Source: M3007 sp044350425
GTDB lineage: Bacteria; Bacteroidota; Bacteroidia; Chitinophagales; Saprospiraceae
Reading direction: 5' to 3'
NCBI GenBank assembly: GCA_044350425.1
Contig: JBILHS010000025.1
Span: 1-52,384, forward strand
DNA: 52,384 nt
Both the position numbers and the translations under genes were made by a program. The notes below the pieces were generated by a model. It did not search any database. It had not been told where the DNA came from and saw only the letters and a list, made by a program, of their open reading frames with translations. Of this stretch, positions 9,049 to 16,473 are shown one piece after another. Numbering within the stretch: position 1 is the stretch's first letter; every line of letters begins with the position of its first letter.

Positions 9049-11304
9049 ATGCCCCTCAACTTCCCCTTTTACCGCCAGCGCGATGCCATGGATTGTGGCC
9101 CTACCTGCCTGATGATGGCCGCCGCCGCCCATGGCCGACACTATCCCCTGACTTACCTGCGGGAGCGCAGTTACCTGAGTCGTGAAGGCGTATCTGCGCT
9201 GGGCATCATGGAAGCCGCCGAGGACATCGGGTTTCGGACTATGACTGTTAAAGTGCCCTTTGATACGGGTACAGATACTGCTTGCTTACTGAATGCCCCC
9301 CTTCCATGCATTGCACACTGGAATCAGCAGCATTTTGTAGTGATATATAAGGTGACACGCAGTCACATCTGGATCGCCGATCCTGGCGCCGGGAAATTCA
9401 AACTTACCCGAAAAGATTTTGAAAAATCATGGTTGAGTGATGCCAATCAAGGTGTTTTGATCCTCCTGGACCCTACCCCAGCGTTTTACCAACGAGACAG
9501 CGTTCAGTCGGACAAAAAAGCCCGGTTTGGAGTATTATTGGACTATGTGCGCCCCCATCGGCGTCTGATCATCCAATTGCTCATCGGAATGGCCCTGGGC
9601 AGCCTGCTGATGTTGATCTTTCCCCTCCTGACGCAGAGCATCGTGGATTTTGGGATTGACAACCGGAACATCGGATTCATTTACCTGGTGCTGCTGGCCC
9701 AGCTCATGTTGTTTTTCAGCCAGATCGTAGTGCAATTCCTGCAAAGCCGGATCTTATTGTTCATCGGCACACGCATCAACGTCTCCATGGTGAGCGATTT
9801 TCTGGCAAAACTCATGCGCTTGCCCATCGGATTTTTCGATACCAAAATGACGGGCGATCTGATGCAACGCATTGGCGACCAGGCTCGAATCGAAGCTTTT
9901 CTGACGCAGTCTGCGCTCCCGGTTATGTTTTCTGCCTTCAATTTCGTAGTGTTTAGCGCGATACTGCTGCTTTATAACGTCACCATATTTGGCGTTTTTG
10001 CCCTGGCGGCGGTGCTTTATATCACCTGGATCACTTTTTTTCTGCGTCGACGCAAAGAACTGGATTATACCCGATTCCGGCAGGCGGGTAACAACAACAA
10101 TACCCTGATCGAATTGATCCAGGGCATGCAGGAGATCAAGTTGCAGGGCTCCGAGCGCAAGCGGCGCTGGATTTGGACCGGCATTCAGGCCCAGCTTTTT
10201 CACACCAGCCTGCGCTCGCTCAATCTGGCGCAGTGGCAGGAAGCAGGCGCCGGATTTATCAACCAGAGCAAAAACATCGTAATCGTATTCCTGGCCGCCA
10301 AGTCCGTGATTGACGGCCAGATGACGCTCGGCATGATGCTGGCCACGCAGTATATGGTGGGGCAATTGGATACACCCTTGCAACAGTTCATCACCTTTAT
10401 TCGATCTGCACAAGATGCCAGAATTAGTTTGGAGCGGATGAATGAGATCCACGAAGTAGAAGATGAGGGCGCTTCAACTTCCAATGCCTTTGCGCAAAAC
10501 ATGGCATCTTCTACAGAGGATGCATCTGGAAAAGCCGGCATTCAGATCGAAAACCTGTCTTTCCGGTACAATGCCTTACATGAGGATGTCCTCAAAAACA
10601 TCAACCTCCATATTCCCCGAGGCAAAATAACCGCCATTGTGGGGACCAGCGGCAGCGGCAAAACCACCTTGTTAAAACTGCTCCTGGGTTTTTACCCACC
10701 CACCAAAGGCCATATCCGAATTGGAAACACCCCGCTTGCCTCTATTAACCCCTCGGAATGGCGCAAAAACTGCGGCACGGTAATGCAGGACGGGTTTATT
10801 TTTTCAGATACCATTGCCAACAACATAGCAGAATGCGACGAGTACCCAAATGCGGCCAAACTGATGCATGCCGTAGACATGGGAAACATCCGATCCTTCA
10901 TTGATGAGCTCCCGTTAGGATACAACACAAAAATTGGGTCGCAAGGCAACGGTATCAGCCAGGGGCAGCGTCAACGATTACTGATTGCACGGGCCGTGTA
11001 TAAAAACCCGGATTACTTATTTTTTGATGAGGCTACCAATGCCCTGGATGCCAACAATGAGCGAGTCATTGTAGAGAATATGCAATCCTTTTACAATGGG
11101 CCCTCACCAAATGAGGAGGGCAGTATTGGGGCCGCCAAGACCGTCGTTATTGTAGCCCATCGACTCAGCACCGTACGAAATGCAGACCAGATCGTAGTAC
11201 TGGAAAAAGGCAGCATTGTAGAACAGGGTACTCATGAGGAATTGGTGGCCCGGCGAGGGGCCTATTTTGATCTGGTGAAAAACCAACTGGAACTGGGTTC
11301 TTGA
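9049..11304 (+). CDS. C39-peptidase ABC exporter (leader-cleaving) of the RiPP cluster
   Basis: A 751-residue peptidase-containing ATP-binding transporter. Residues 1-140 form a C39 protease with Cys16 (D-C-G-P-T-C), His95 (Q-H-F-V-V-I) and Asp111 (A-D-P), plus the oxyanion Gln10. Six membrane helices follow, then an ABC ATPase with Walker A G-T-S-G-S-G-K-T-T (about 530), signature I-S-Q-G-Q-R-Q-R (about 635) and Walker B L-F-F-D-E-A (about 657). Such proteins cut double-glycine leaders and export the peptide. A matching Gly-Gly leader is encoded at 11802, and an HlyD adaptor at 16442 should complete the inner-membrane part. No TolC-like channel is present. Confidence 0.95.
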   Translation: MPLNFPFYRQRDAMDCGPTCLMMAAAAHGRHYPLTYLRERSYLSREGVSALGIMEAAEDIGFRTMTVKVPFDTGTDTACLLNAPLPCIAHWNQQHFVVIYKVTRSHIWIADPGAGKFKLTRKDFEKSWLSDANQGVLILLDPTPAFYQRDSVQSDKKARFGVLLDYVRPHRRLIIQLLIGMALGSLLMLIFPLLTQSIVDFGIDNRNIGFIYLVLLAQLMLFFSQIVVQFLQSRILLFIGTRINVSMVSDFLAKLMRLPIGFFDTKMTGDLMQRIGDQARIEAFLTQSALPVMFSAFNFVVFSAILLLYNVTIFGVFALAAVLYITWITFFLRRRKELDYTRFRQAGNNNNTLIELIQGMQEIKLQGSERKRRWIWTGIQAQLFHTSLRSLNLAQWQEAGAGFINQSKNIVIVFLAAKSVIDGQMTLGMMLATQYMVGQLDTPLQQFITFIRSAQDARISLERMNEIHEVEDEGASTSNAFAQNMASSTEDASGKAGIQIENLSFRYNALHEDVLKNINLHIPRGKITAIVGTSGSGKTTLLKLLLGFYPPTKGHIRIGNTPLASINPSEWRKNCGTVMQDGFIFSDTIANNIAECDEYPNAAKLMHAVDMGNIRSFIDELPLGYNTKIGSQGNGISQGQRQRLLIARAVYKNPDYLFFDEATNALDANNERVIVENMQSFYNGPSPNEEGSIGAAKTVVIVAHRLSTVRNADQIVVLEKGSIVEQGTHEELVARRGAYFDLVKNQLELGS

Positions 11305-11349
11305 TAACGATAAACACCTCACCTACTTTAATCATCCAAACACTTCTTT

Positions 11350-11685
11350 ATGAATTTTTTCGCTGACCTTTTTTTGATCCAAAGAATTGACCATCTCATC
11401 CGCACCAGAGCCACAGGTGCGCCAAAAGCACTTGGTGCACTTCTGGACATCTCAGAATGCAGTGTTTATCGTCTGATGGAACGCCTTAAAGACCAGGGGT
11501 TCCCCATCGCTTACGACAAACAGGCCCGTACCTATTATTATACGGAGGCTGTGATCTGGAAAGTTGAATTTGTAGTAGGAGATGAAAAACTGCTCAACAT
11601 CCAAGGCGGAAAAAGAAATTTTGACTTTTTTCGCAAACTCTCAATTTTTGATAGGAACGGCCTTGACCTTTGTGATGCTTCTTGA
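11350..11685 (+). CDS. Small helix-turn-helix protein
   Basis: A 111-residue protein. An N-terminal winged-helix HTH (about residues 8-70: I-D-H-L-I-R-T-R-A-T-G-A-P, then L-L-D-I-S-E-C-S-V-Y-R-L-M-E-R-L) resembles HTH_11-type domains often found beside Bacteroidota peptide clusters. It starts 45 bp after the exporter and precedes the precursor, so cluster-specific regulation is a reasonable inference. The C-terminal 40 residues are unlike anything I recognise. The region 11686-11801 holds a small gccggg/cccggc hairpin (11720-11741). Confidence 0.7.
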   Translation: MNFFADLFLIQRIDHLIRTRATGAPKALGALLDISECSVYRLMERLKDQGFPIAYDKQARTYYYTEAVIWKVEFVVGDEKLLNIQGGKRNFDFFRKLSIFDRNGLDLCDAS

Positions 11686-11801
11686 CCTTTTGCAGTTCGC
11701 GCGAGTGAGGGGTTTAGGAGCCGGGATTATTCCCACCCGGCCTGAATTCTTGTGAAGGAAGGCGATTGAAAAGAGGGAGTTTGTTTTTCAATTTTAGTAT
11801 T

Positions 11802-12023
11802 ATGAAATTCGAAAAAATTTCTGATAAAAAGTTTGCAGCCTTCAAGCAAAGTGAAGTGGTCAACCCTATAATGATTAGCGGTGGGTGGATTGAAACAAGC
11901 AATCCCGGAACTTCGCACGATCGTTACGAAAACTCGCATTCGAATGGACAGACAACTATGGATAACTATACCTCTTGTAACAATGGGTTTAGTTACACCA
12001 TGGATGGTACAACTGAAAGTTAG
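11802..12023 (+). CDS. Grasp-with-spasm RiPP precursor peptide
   Basis: A 73-residue peptide starting at ATG 11802; an in-frame upstream start (11766) adds 12 residues unlike a leader. Residues 1-28 look like a Bacteroidota double-glycine leader (MKFEKISDKKF... ending N-P-I-M-I-S-G-G at 21-28), a substrate for the C39 exporter. The 45-residue core (29-73) is rich in Thr/Ser and Asn with Asp/Glu at 31, 40, 43, 54, 68 and 72, one Cys (59), one Trp (29) and no Lys. Two T-M-D triplets (52-54 and 66-68) sit in similar surroundings. Thr/Ser hydroxyls joined to Asp/Glu side chains by the ATP-grasp enzyme are the expected chemistry of graspetides; the ring pattern here is unknown. Any Lys-dependent amide cross-link is excluded within the core. 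Confidence 0.8.
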   Translation: MKFEKISDKKFAAFKQSEVVNPIMISGGWIETSNPGTSHDRYENSHSNGQTTMDNYTSCNNGFSYTMDGTTES

Positions 12024-12037
12024 TAGCTAAAATTTGT

Positions 12038-12123
12038 GCAGTGGCTGATACGAAATCAGCATGTTTTTCAAGAATCTACCGCTAGATGTAATAAAATCAA
12101 CCTGGTATAGATCTAGCCACTGC
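12038..12123 (+). promoter_or_regulatory. Structured spacer after the precursor gene
   Basis: Three complementary pairs fit between the precursor and the next gene: gcagtggct (12038-12046) with agccactgc (12115-12123); gctgat (12044-12049) with atcagc (12055-12060); and gctagat (12081-12087) with atctagc (12111-12117). The outer pair overlaps both inner pairs by three bases, so alternative folds are possible. It could limit read-through so that precursor RNA exceeds enzyme RNA, or protect the precursor mRNA 3' end. There is no U-tract of a classical terminator. Confidence 0.45.
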
Positions 12124-12176
12124 CAATTTGTAGTCACAATTTTTGCAACTAAATAATTTTTATATAAAAAACGAAC

Positions 12177-14057
12177 ATGAATCAAAGAAATATAATTCAA
12201 AGTTTGTTTTACATCGGGATTTCATGTATGAGTAACATGAATATTTCCTATTCTCAAAGCCTCATTCTAAATGGAGGATTTGAAGATCATGGAGAAATAA
12301 AGTGTTTGACATGTAGTCATTTATATGGCCAATACCCCAGTGTTGTATACCATTGGGACAACGGAGGATGGGGTTGTTTTCTTTGTGATAAAAATTATAA
12401 GCAAACATCAGTTGAGAAAATACAGAATATTTGTCCAGCAGCTAATATATTACCAAAAGAGGGCCAGTCTATGATTGCTATGCATTACTTACCAGGCATG
12501 AATGGCAGATATGGAGCAGCATCTCGGTTGTCAACGCTAACAGTCAGACCTATGCTGGTTGGCAATCTTTATGAGGTTAGTTTTTGGTTATATATAAAAA
12601 GCAATTTAAAATCTGACCCTAATTGGGCCAAGCACATTGGAATAGCTCTATTGCCAGAAAATGTCACTTTTGGAAGATTTACCGATTCACGAAAAATTCC
12701 ATTTATAGCTCTAGATTCAGTAATTTATGACACTTGGTTTCAGGTAAAATGGAGCGTTAGACCATTGTGCAATAGTAAATATTTAATGATCGGATTGTTT
12801 GCTGAGATAGGTTGGCCTCAATCCCAAAGCTATGCTGATTCATATTATTTTATAGACAATGTAGAATTATTTGAATTATCTTCGGAGCCAATACTTGCAA
12901 AAAGCCCAACATATTACTGTAGTCGTTATGAACCTAAAGCCCTTGGATTAACACCAAAAATGGACAATACAACTTTGTTTTTTCAAATTGATTCATCAGA
13001 GCTAACAGATAAACATCTGTCAATTTTAGACACTTTTGTCACTTTTGCAAAAAAATACCCTGATCTAGTATTTGAACTTTCTGGCCATACAGATAGCATT
13101 GGTGCTGATAACCTAAATTTATCTCAGAATCGTGTTCAATCTGTTTATAAATACCTGGTAGAGAATCGAAAAATTCCAGCATTCCGGTTCATCTCACTTA
13201 GTATGGGCAGTAAAATGCCATATAGGAATAATAATAATGAAGCAGACAGAATATTAAACCGACGAGTAGAAATAAGGCAAATCAACATAGACTTATCAAT
13301 GATATTTTATAAAAATGCTCTAATATCAGTAAAAAAAAAACAGTATGACGAAGCCTATTCTATGTTAAACAAATGGTTAATAAAATCAAGCCAAAGTCAG
13401 AAAATACTATTGCTCTTCGATCCGCGCTTTGAAGATTTGAGAAAAAATAAAAATTGGATACTGATAGAAAAAAAAATCAGAGATGGCTACAACACTTTCA
13501 AATATCCAAGTTACTCTTTTTTATTAGATTCTCTTAGGTTAGATGATCGCAAATTAATAGGTGAACTACCTGGCCTCCTATCCGATTTATCAGTCATCCC
13601 TCCAGAAAAAGATACTATAGGGCTTAACCTGCCTGCATTATCCGAGACAATAGTTCAGAAGAAGCTTAAGGAACATTACAAGCAAATTCTCCCTATTTTT
13701 GAGAGGATTGGTTGGCCAAAAATCTCTGAATTTGGAGAAAGTGCTTCTACTTCTGCCTTTATGCTTCTTCTTCACTTTCGTGATAGTATAGAATATTCTA
13801 AATGGCTACCGGTTTTATTTAAATACTGTGAGGATGGCGAGGCCAATTGGATGCATTTTGCAATATTATATGATAGGTGCAACATATTGTCTGGTAAACC
13901 CCAAAGGTATGGTACACATTCCGAAGTATTAGAAAATGGGGAATTCCATATGGCACCATGGGAAGGTGATGAAAATACGATAAACGATCAAAGAGCAAAG
14001 ATAGGCCTCCCTCTACTTTCAATGGCACTGATTAATTCTATGAGATCAAACAAATAA
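12177..14057 (+). CDS. OmpA-domain envelope protein with DUF6624 C-terminus
   Basis: A 626-residue protein. After an N-terminal export-like segment (to about residue 28) comes a jelly-roll-like domain beginning L-I-L-N-G-G-F-E, as in many Bacteroidota OmpA proteins, here with two close CxxC pairs (C-L-T-C and C-F-L-C). An OmpA C-terminal peptidoglycan-binding domain follows (about 260-370, G-H-T-D-S-I-G-A-D and R-I-L-N-R-R-V-E-I-R). The last 130 residues resemble DUF6624 (R-Y-G-T-H-S-E-V, then N-D-Q-R-A-K-I-G-L-P). It lies between precursor and maturase genes and is AT-rich like them. Possible roles are peptide anchoring, immunity or the cell-surface target; none is shown. Confidence 0.75.
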   Translation: MNQRNIIQSLFYIGISCMSNMNISYSQSLILNGGFEDHGEIKCLTCSHLYGQYPSVVYHWDNGGWGCFLCDKNYKQTSVEKIQNICPAANILPKEGQSMIAMHYLPGMNGRYGAASRLSTLTVRPMLVGNLYEVSFWLYIKSNLKSDPNWAKHIGIALLPENVTFGRFTDSRKIPFIALDSVIYDTWFQVKWSVRPLCNSKYLMIGLFAEIGWPQSQSYADSYYFIDNVELFELSSEPILAKSPTYYCSRYEPKALGLTPKMDNTTLFFQIDSSELTDKHLSILDTFVTFAKKYPDLVFELSGHTDSIGADNLNLSQNRVQSVYKYLVENRKIPAFRFISLSMGSKMPYRNNNNEADRILNRRVEIRQINIDLSMIFYKNALISVKKKQYDEAYSMLNKWLIKSSQSQKILLLFDPRFEDLRKNKNWILIEKKIRDGYNTFKYPSYSFLLDSLRLDDRKLIGELPGLLSDLSVIPPEKDTIGLNLPALSETIVQKKLKEHYKQILPIFERIGWPKISEFGESASTSAFMLLLHFRDSIEYSKWLPVLFKYCEDGEANWMHFAILYDRCNILSGKPQRYGTHSEVLENGEFHMAPWEGDENTINDQRAKIGLPLLSMALINSMRSNK

Positions 14058-14114
14058 AAATTTACTTCAAAGCCCCATCCTAGAAAGTTAAAATTTCAAT
14101 AGAAAAAACACGAT

Positions 14115-15086
14115 ATGATACTAATTGTTTCGCAAAGTGAAGATCACAGTACAAGCGAAGTCATTCAATGGCTGATTTATTACAATGTAATGTACATCAG
14201 AGTAAATCGGGGCGACAAACTAACCCTGCGAAAGGCAACCATAAATAATGATTGCGATTGGGATGTTGTAATTTTATCTAAAAATAGGGAAATTAAATTA
14301 GTTGATGTCCGAGCCATCTGGTATAGAAGAGGAGAATTACATTTTCAACTACCCCACCTCAATTTCATAGAAAACGAAGAATTGAGACAGCAAACATTTG
14401 AATATTTAAAACATGAAAATAAAATTCTTGAAGATTTCCTCCAATACTTACTCCATGCTATCCCCCATATTGGAACGCAGGAATATAGAGGGGTCAATAA
14501 GCTTATTGTTTTGAGTGAGGCAAAAAAACTAGGAATTGAAATCCCCGAAACTTTTATAATCACTGAAAAGAAATTATTTGACACGTCACAGAAAAAAATA
14601 ACAAAAGCAATCTCTGAAGTTTATAATCCTACAATGGGTGACAGAAAATTTGCAACATATACAGAAATCGTAAATAAATCGAATTTAAAATCTACCTTTT
14701 TCCCATCTCTTTTTCAAAATTTAGTTGAAAAAGAGGCCGATATTAGAGTTTTTATTATTCAGGGCGCAGTTTACAGTATGGCCATTCGTTCGCAGTCGGC
14801 CTCACAGACCAAGATAGACTTCAGAAAATATCTATCCAAAAACCCAAGTAGAAATTTTCCATTTAACCTGCCTAAAATACTTGAGAAAAAATTAGCTGTG
14901 CTAATGAAGAGAATCAAGCTGGAAACAGCTTCCATTGATCTGATTTTTACAAAGGATGAAAAATTTATCTTTTTGGAGGCCAATCCTATTGGACAATTTG
15001 GCATGACCTCTAAACCATGCAACTATTTCCTCGAGCGTGAAATTGCTCTAAACCTTATTAATTTATCAAATATTCCAGTAGAATGA
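14115..15086 (+). CDS. gwsG: ATP-grasp peptide maturase, grasp-with-spasm type
   Basis: A 323-residue ATP-grasp ligase of the graspetide group. Family-typical signs are I-W-Y-R-R-G at about 68-73, N-K-L-I-V-L-S-E-A-K-K-L-G-I-E-I-P-E-T opening the ATP-grasp domain (about 130-150), V-E-K-E-A-D-I-R-V-F-I-I, and the metal/ATP-binding C-terminal strand I-F-L-E-A-N-P-I-G-Q-F. Related enzymes phosphorylate Asp/Glu side chains of the precursor and form esters or amides with Thr/Ser/Lys. The stop codon overlaps the next start (ATGA). The symbol follows the general name for the system and is assigned by pattern, not search. Confidence 0.85.
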   Translation: MILIVSQSEDHSTSEVIQWLIYYNVMYIRVNRGDKLTLRKATINNDCDWDVVILSKNREIKLVDVRAIWYRRGELHFQLPHLNFIENEELRQQTFEYLKHENKILEDFLQYLLHAIPHIGTQEYRGVNKLIVLSEAKKLGIEIPETFIITEKKLFDTSQKKITKAISEVYNPTMGDRKFATYTEIVNKSNLKSTFFPSLFQNLVEKEADIRVFIIQGAVYSMAIRSQSASQTKIDFRKYLSKNPSRNFPFNLPKILEKKLAVLMKRIKLETASIDLIFTKDEKFIFLEANPIGQFGMTSKPCNYFLEREIALNLINLSNIPVE

Positions 15087-15322
15087 ACTCTGAAAAAAGG
15101 CACCTATATATTTACGCACCTGAAATATTGGGAAGGAAGGAACTACCCGTCAACTTTATTTTTACTCAATTTTTCGTTTTGGATATTGAGCCATTGACAA
15201 TAGGAGAAACGAAAGTTCCCTTCGATGAGCTTTTTCAAAGTGTCAAAGTTGAGACCTATCAAACTGACAATTTTGGCATCTTTAGTACACTTGGGAAACC
15301 CATTTCAAAAATGATTCGATGA
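15083..15322 (+). CDS. Uncharacterised 79-residue protein coupled to the maturases
   Basis: The gene overlaps the ATP-grasp stop by ATGA at 15083 and the SPASM gene start by ATGA at 15319, so all three are very likely translated in series. The product has no Cys, no signal peptide and no Gly-Gly leader. It alternates strand-like hydrophobic stretches (L-Y-I-Y-A-P-E, F-I-F-T-Q-F-F-V-L-D-I) with acidic segments. I do not recognise the family. Options are a precursor-binding recognition protein, a scaffold for the two enzymes, or immunity. Its tight coupling argues it is a real component. Confidence 0.7.
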   Translation: MNSEKRHLYIYAPEILGRKELPVNFIFTQFFVLDIEPLTIGETKVPFDELFQSVKVETYQTDNFGIFSTLGKPISKMIR

Positions 15323-16473
15323 TTACAGCAAAAGATCTCCAGAAGAAATGTATTCTAAACCCAAATGCAATGCTTTCAAAAGGAGCATCCAGAAGCTTAG
15401 TATGTGATTTGGAACGGAATAGTTTTATGTTCATCCCTACAGCCTTGTATGAAATATTGGTTGAAAAGAAAGCCGGGTTTATCATTCAGGAGCTTATTGA
15501 CCAGTATTCCGATGGGGATGCACAAAACAGAAAAATAATTAAGAGCTATTTCGATCGGCTACATAAAACAGATTTACTGGCATTTACCAATTTCCCGGAA
15601 TACTACGCCCCGCTTAGCACCGAGTGGGATTACCCAGGGGTGTTGTCCAACGCAATCATTGATATTGATCAACACACCAGCAATGTTATACCATTTTTGG
15701 AACAGGTATCACAAATGGGGTGTCGATACATCCAAATCAGGTTTTTCTCAAAATTGTCCATTGCGACTCTAAAAGAAGTTGTAGCACATCTGGAAACCTC
15801 CATCATTGAAGCGATTGAGATTTTTGCTCCTTATGAAACGGACAAGGTGCTAAAAGGACTCATCAAGCTAATGCAAAGTAGTTATAGAATTCGTTCCTTC
15901 TCCTTATTCAATGCACCGGAAAACGCGCTTAAATATAACCGATCAGTCGGATTTGGCCAAATCGTAACCGTTACTACCGATGTGAAAGGGCCTTTAAGTT
16001 GTGGTTTTATCAGCCATGATTATTTCACAACCAATATTTCAACGTACACTGAATCGTTGGCACACAACTCCTGCCTAAACCGCAAAATCTCCATAGACAC
16101 CGAAGGCAACATCAAAAACTGCCCTTCCATGTCCCAATCTTTTGGGAATATCAAAGATACCACGCTGCAAGAAGCCCTGGACCATCCTGATTTTAAGAAA
16201 TACTGGAACGTCACCAAAGACCAAATCTCGGTCTGCAAGGATTGTGAATTTCGGTACATCTGCACAGACTGTCGCGGCTACATCGAAAACCCGGAAGATA
16301 TGTACTCTAAGCCTCTCAAATGTGGCTATAACCCCTACACTTGCGAGTGGGAGGAATGGAGCACCAACCCACTCAAGCAAAAAGCCATAGACTATTATGG
16401 GATGCGTGAAGTCTTGCCCGAATTCAAAATGAAACCTGACTATGCCCCAGCCAGCCACCCCGGCCCAGCCTGA
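15319..16473 (+). CDS. gwsS: SPASM-domain peptide maturase, grasp-with-spasm type
   Basis: A 384-residue protein with twelve cysteines. A C-terminal SPASM-like set (Cys228, 252, 268, 306, 309, 315, 318, 335, 342, including CxxC-x5-CxxC) should bind iron-sulfur clusters. The N-terminal 220 residues have only Cys11, 29 and 135, so the radical-SAM CxxxCxxC motif is absent. Residues about 108-220 nevertheless alternate strand and helix like a radical-SAM barrel. The system name pairs such proteins with ATP-grasp maturases. It may be a precursor-binding or electron-handling partner rather than a radical enzyme. Its 3' end overlaps the HlyD gene by 32 bp. Confidence 0.85.
   Translation: MITAKDLQKKCILNPNAMLSKGASRSLVCDLERNSFMFIPTALYEILVEKKAGFIIQELIDQYSDGDAQNRKIIKSYFDRLHKTDLLAFTNFPEYYAPLSTEWDYPGVLSNAIIDIDQHTSNVIPFLEQVSQMGCRYIQIRFFSKLSIATLKEVVAHLETSIIEAIEIFAPYETDKVLKGLIKLMQSSYRIRSFSLFNAPENALKYNRSVGFGQIVTVTTDVKGPLSCGFISHDYFTTNISTYTESLAHNSCLNRKISIDTEGNIKNCPSMSQSFGNIKDTTLQEALDHPDFKKYWNVTKDQISVCKDCEFRYICTDCRGYIENPEDMYSKPLKCGYNPYTCEWEEWSTNPLKQKAIDYYGMREVLPEFKMKPDYAPASHPGPA

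Noticed and set aside
15319..16473. Active radical-SAM enzyme
   Set aside because: No CxxxCxxC in the 384 residues; only SPASM-type cysteines are present.
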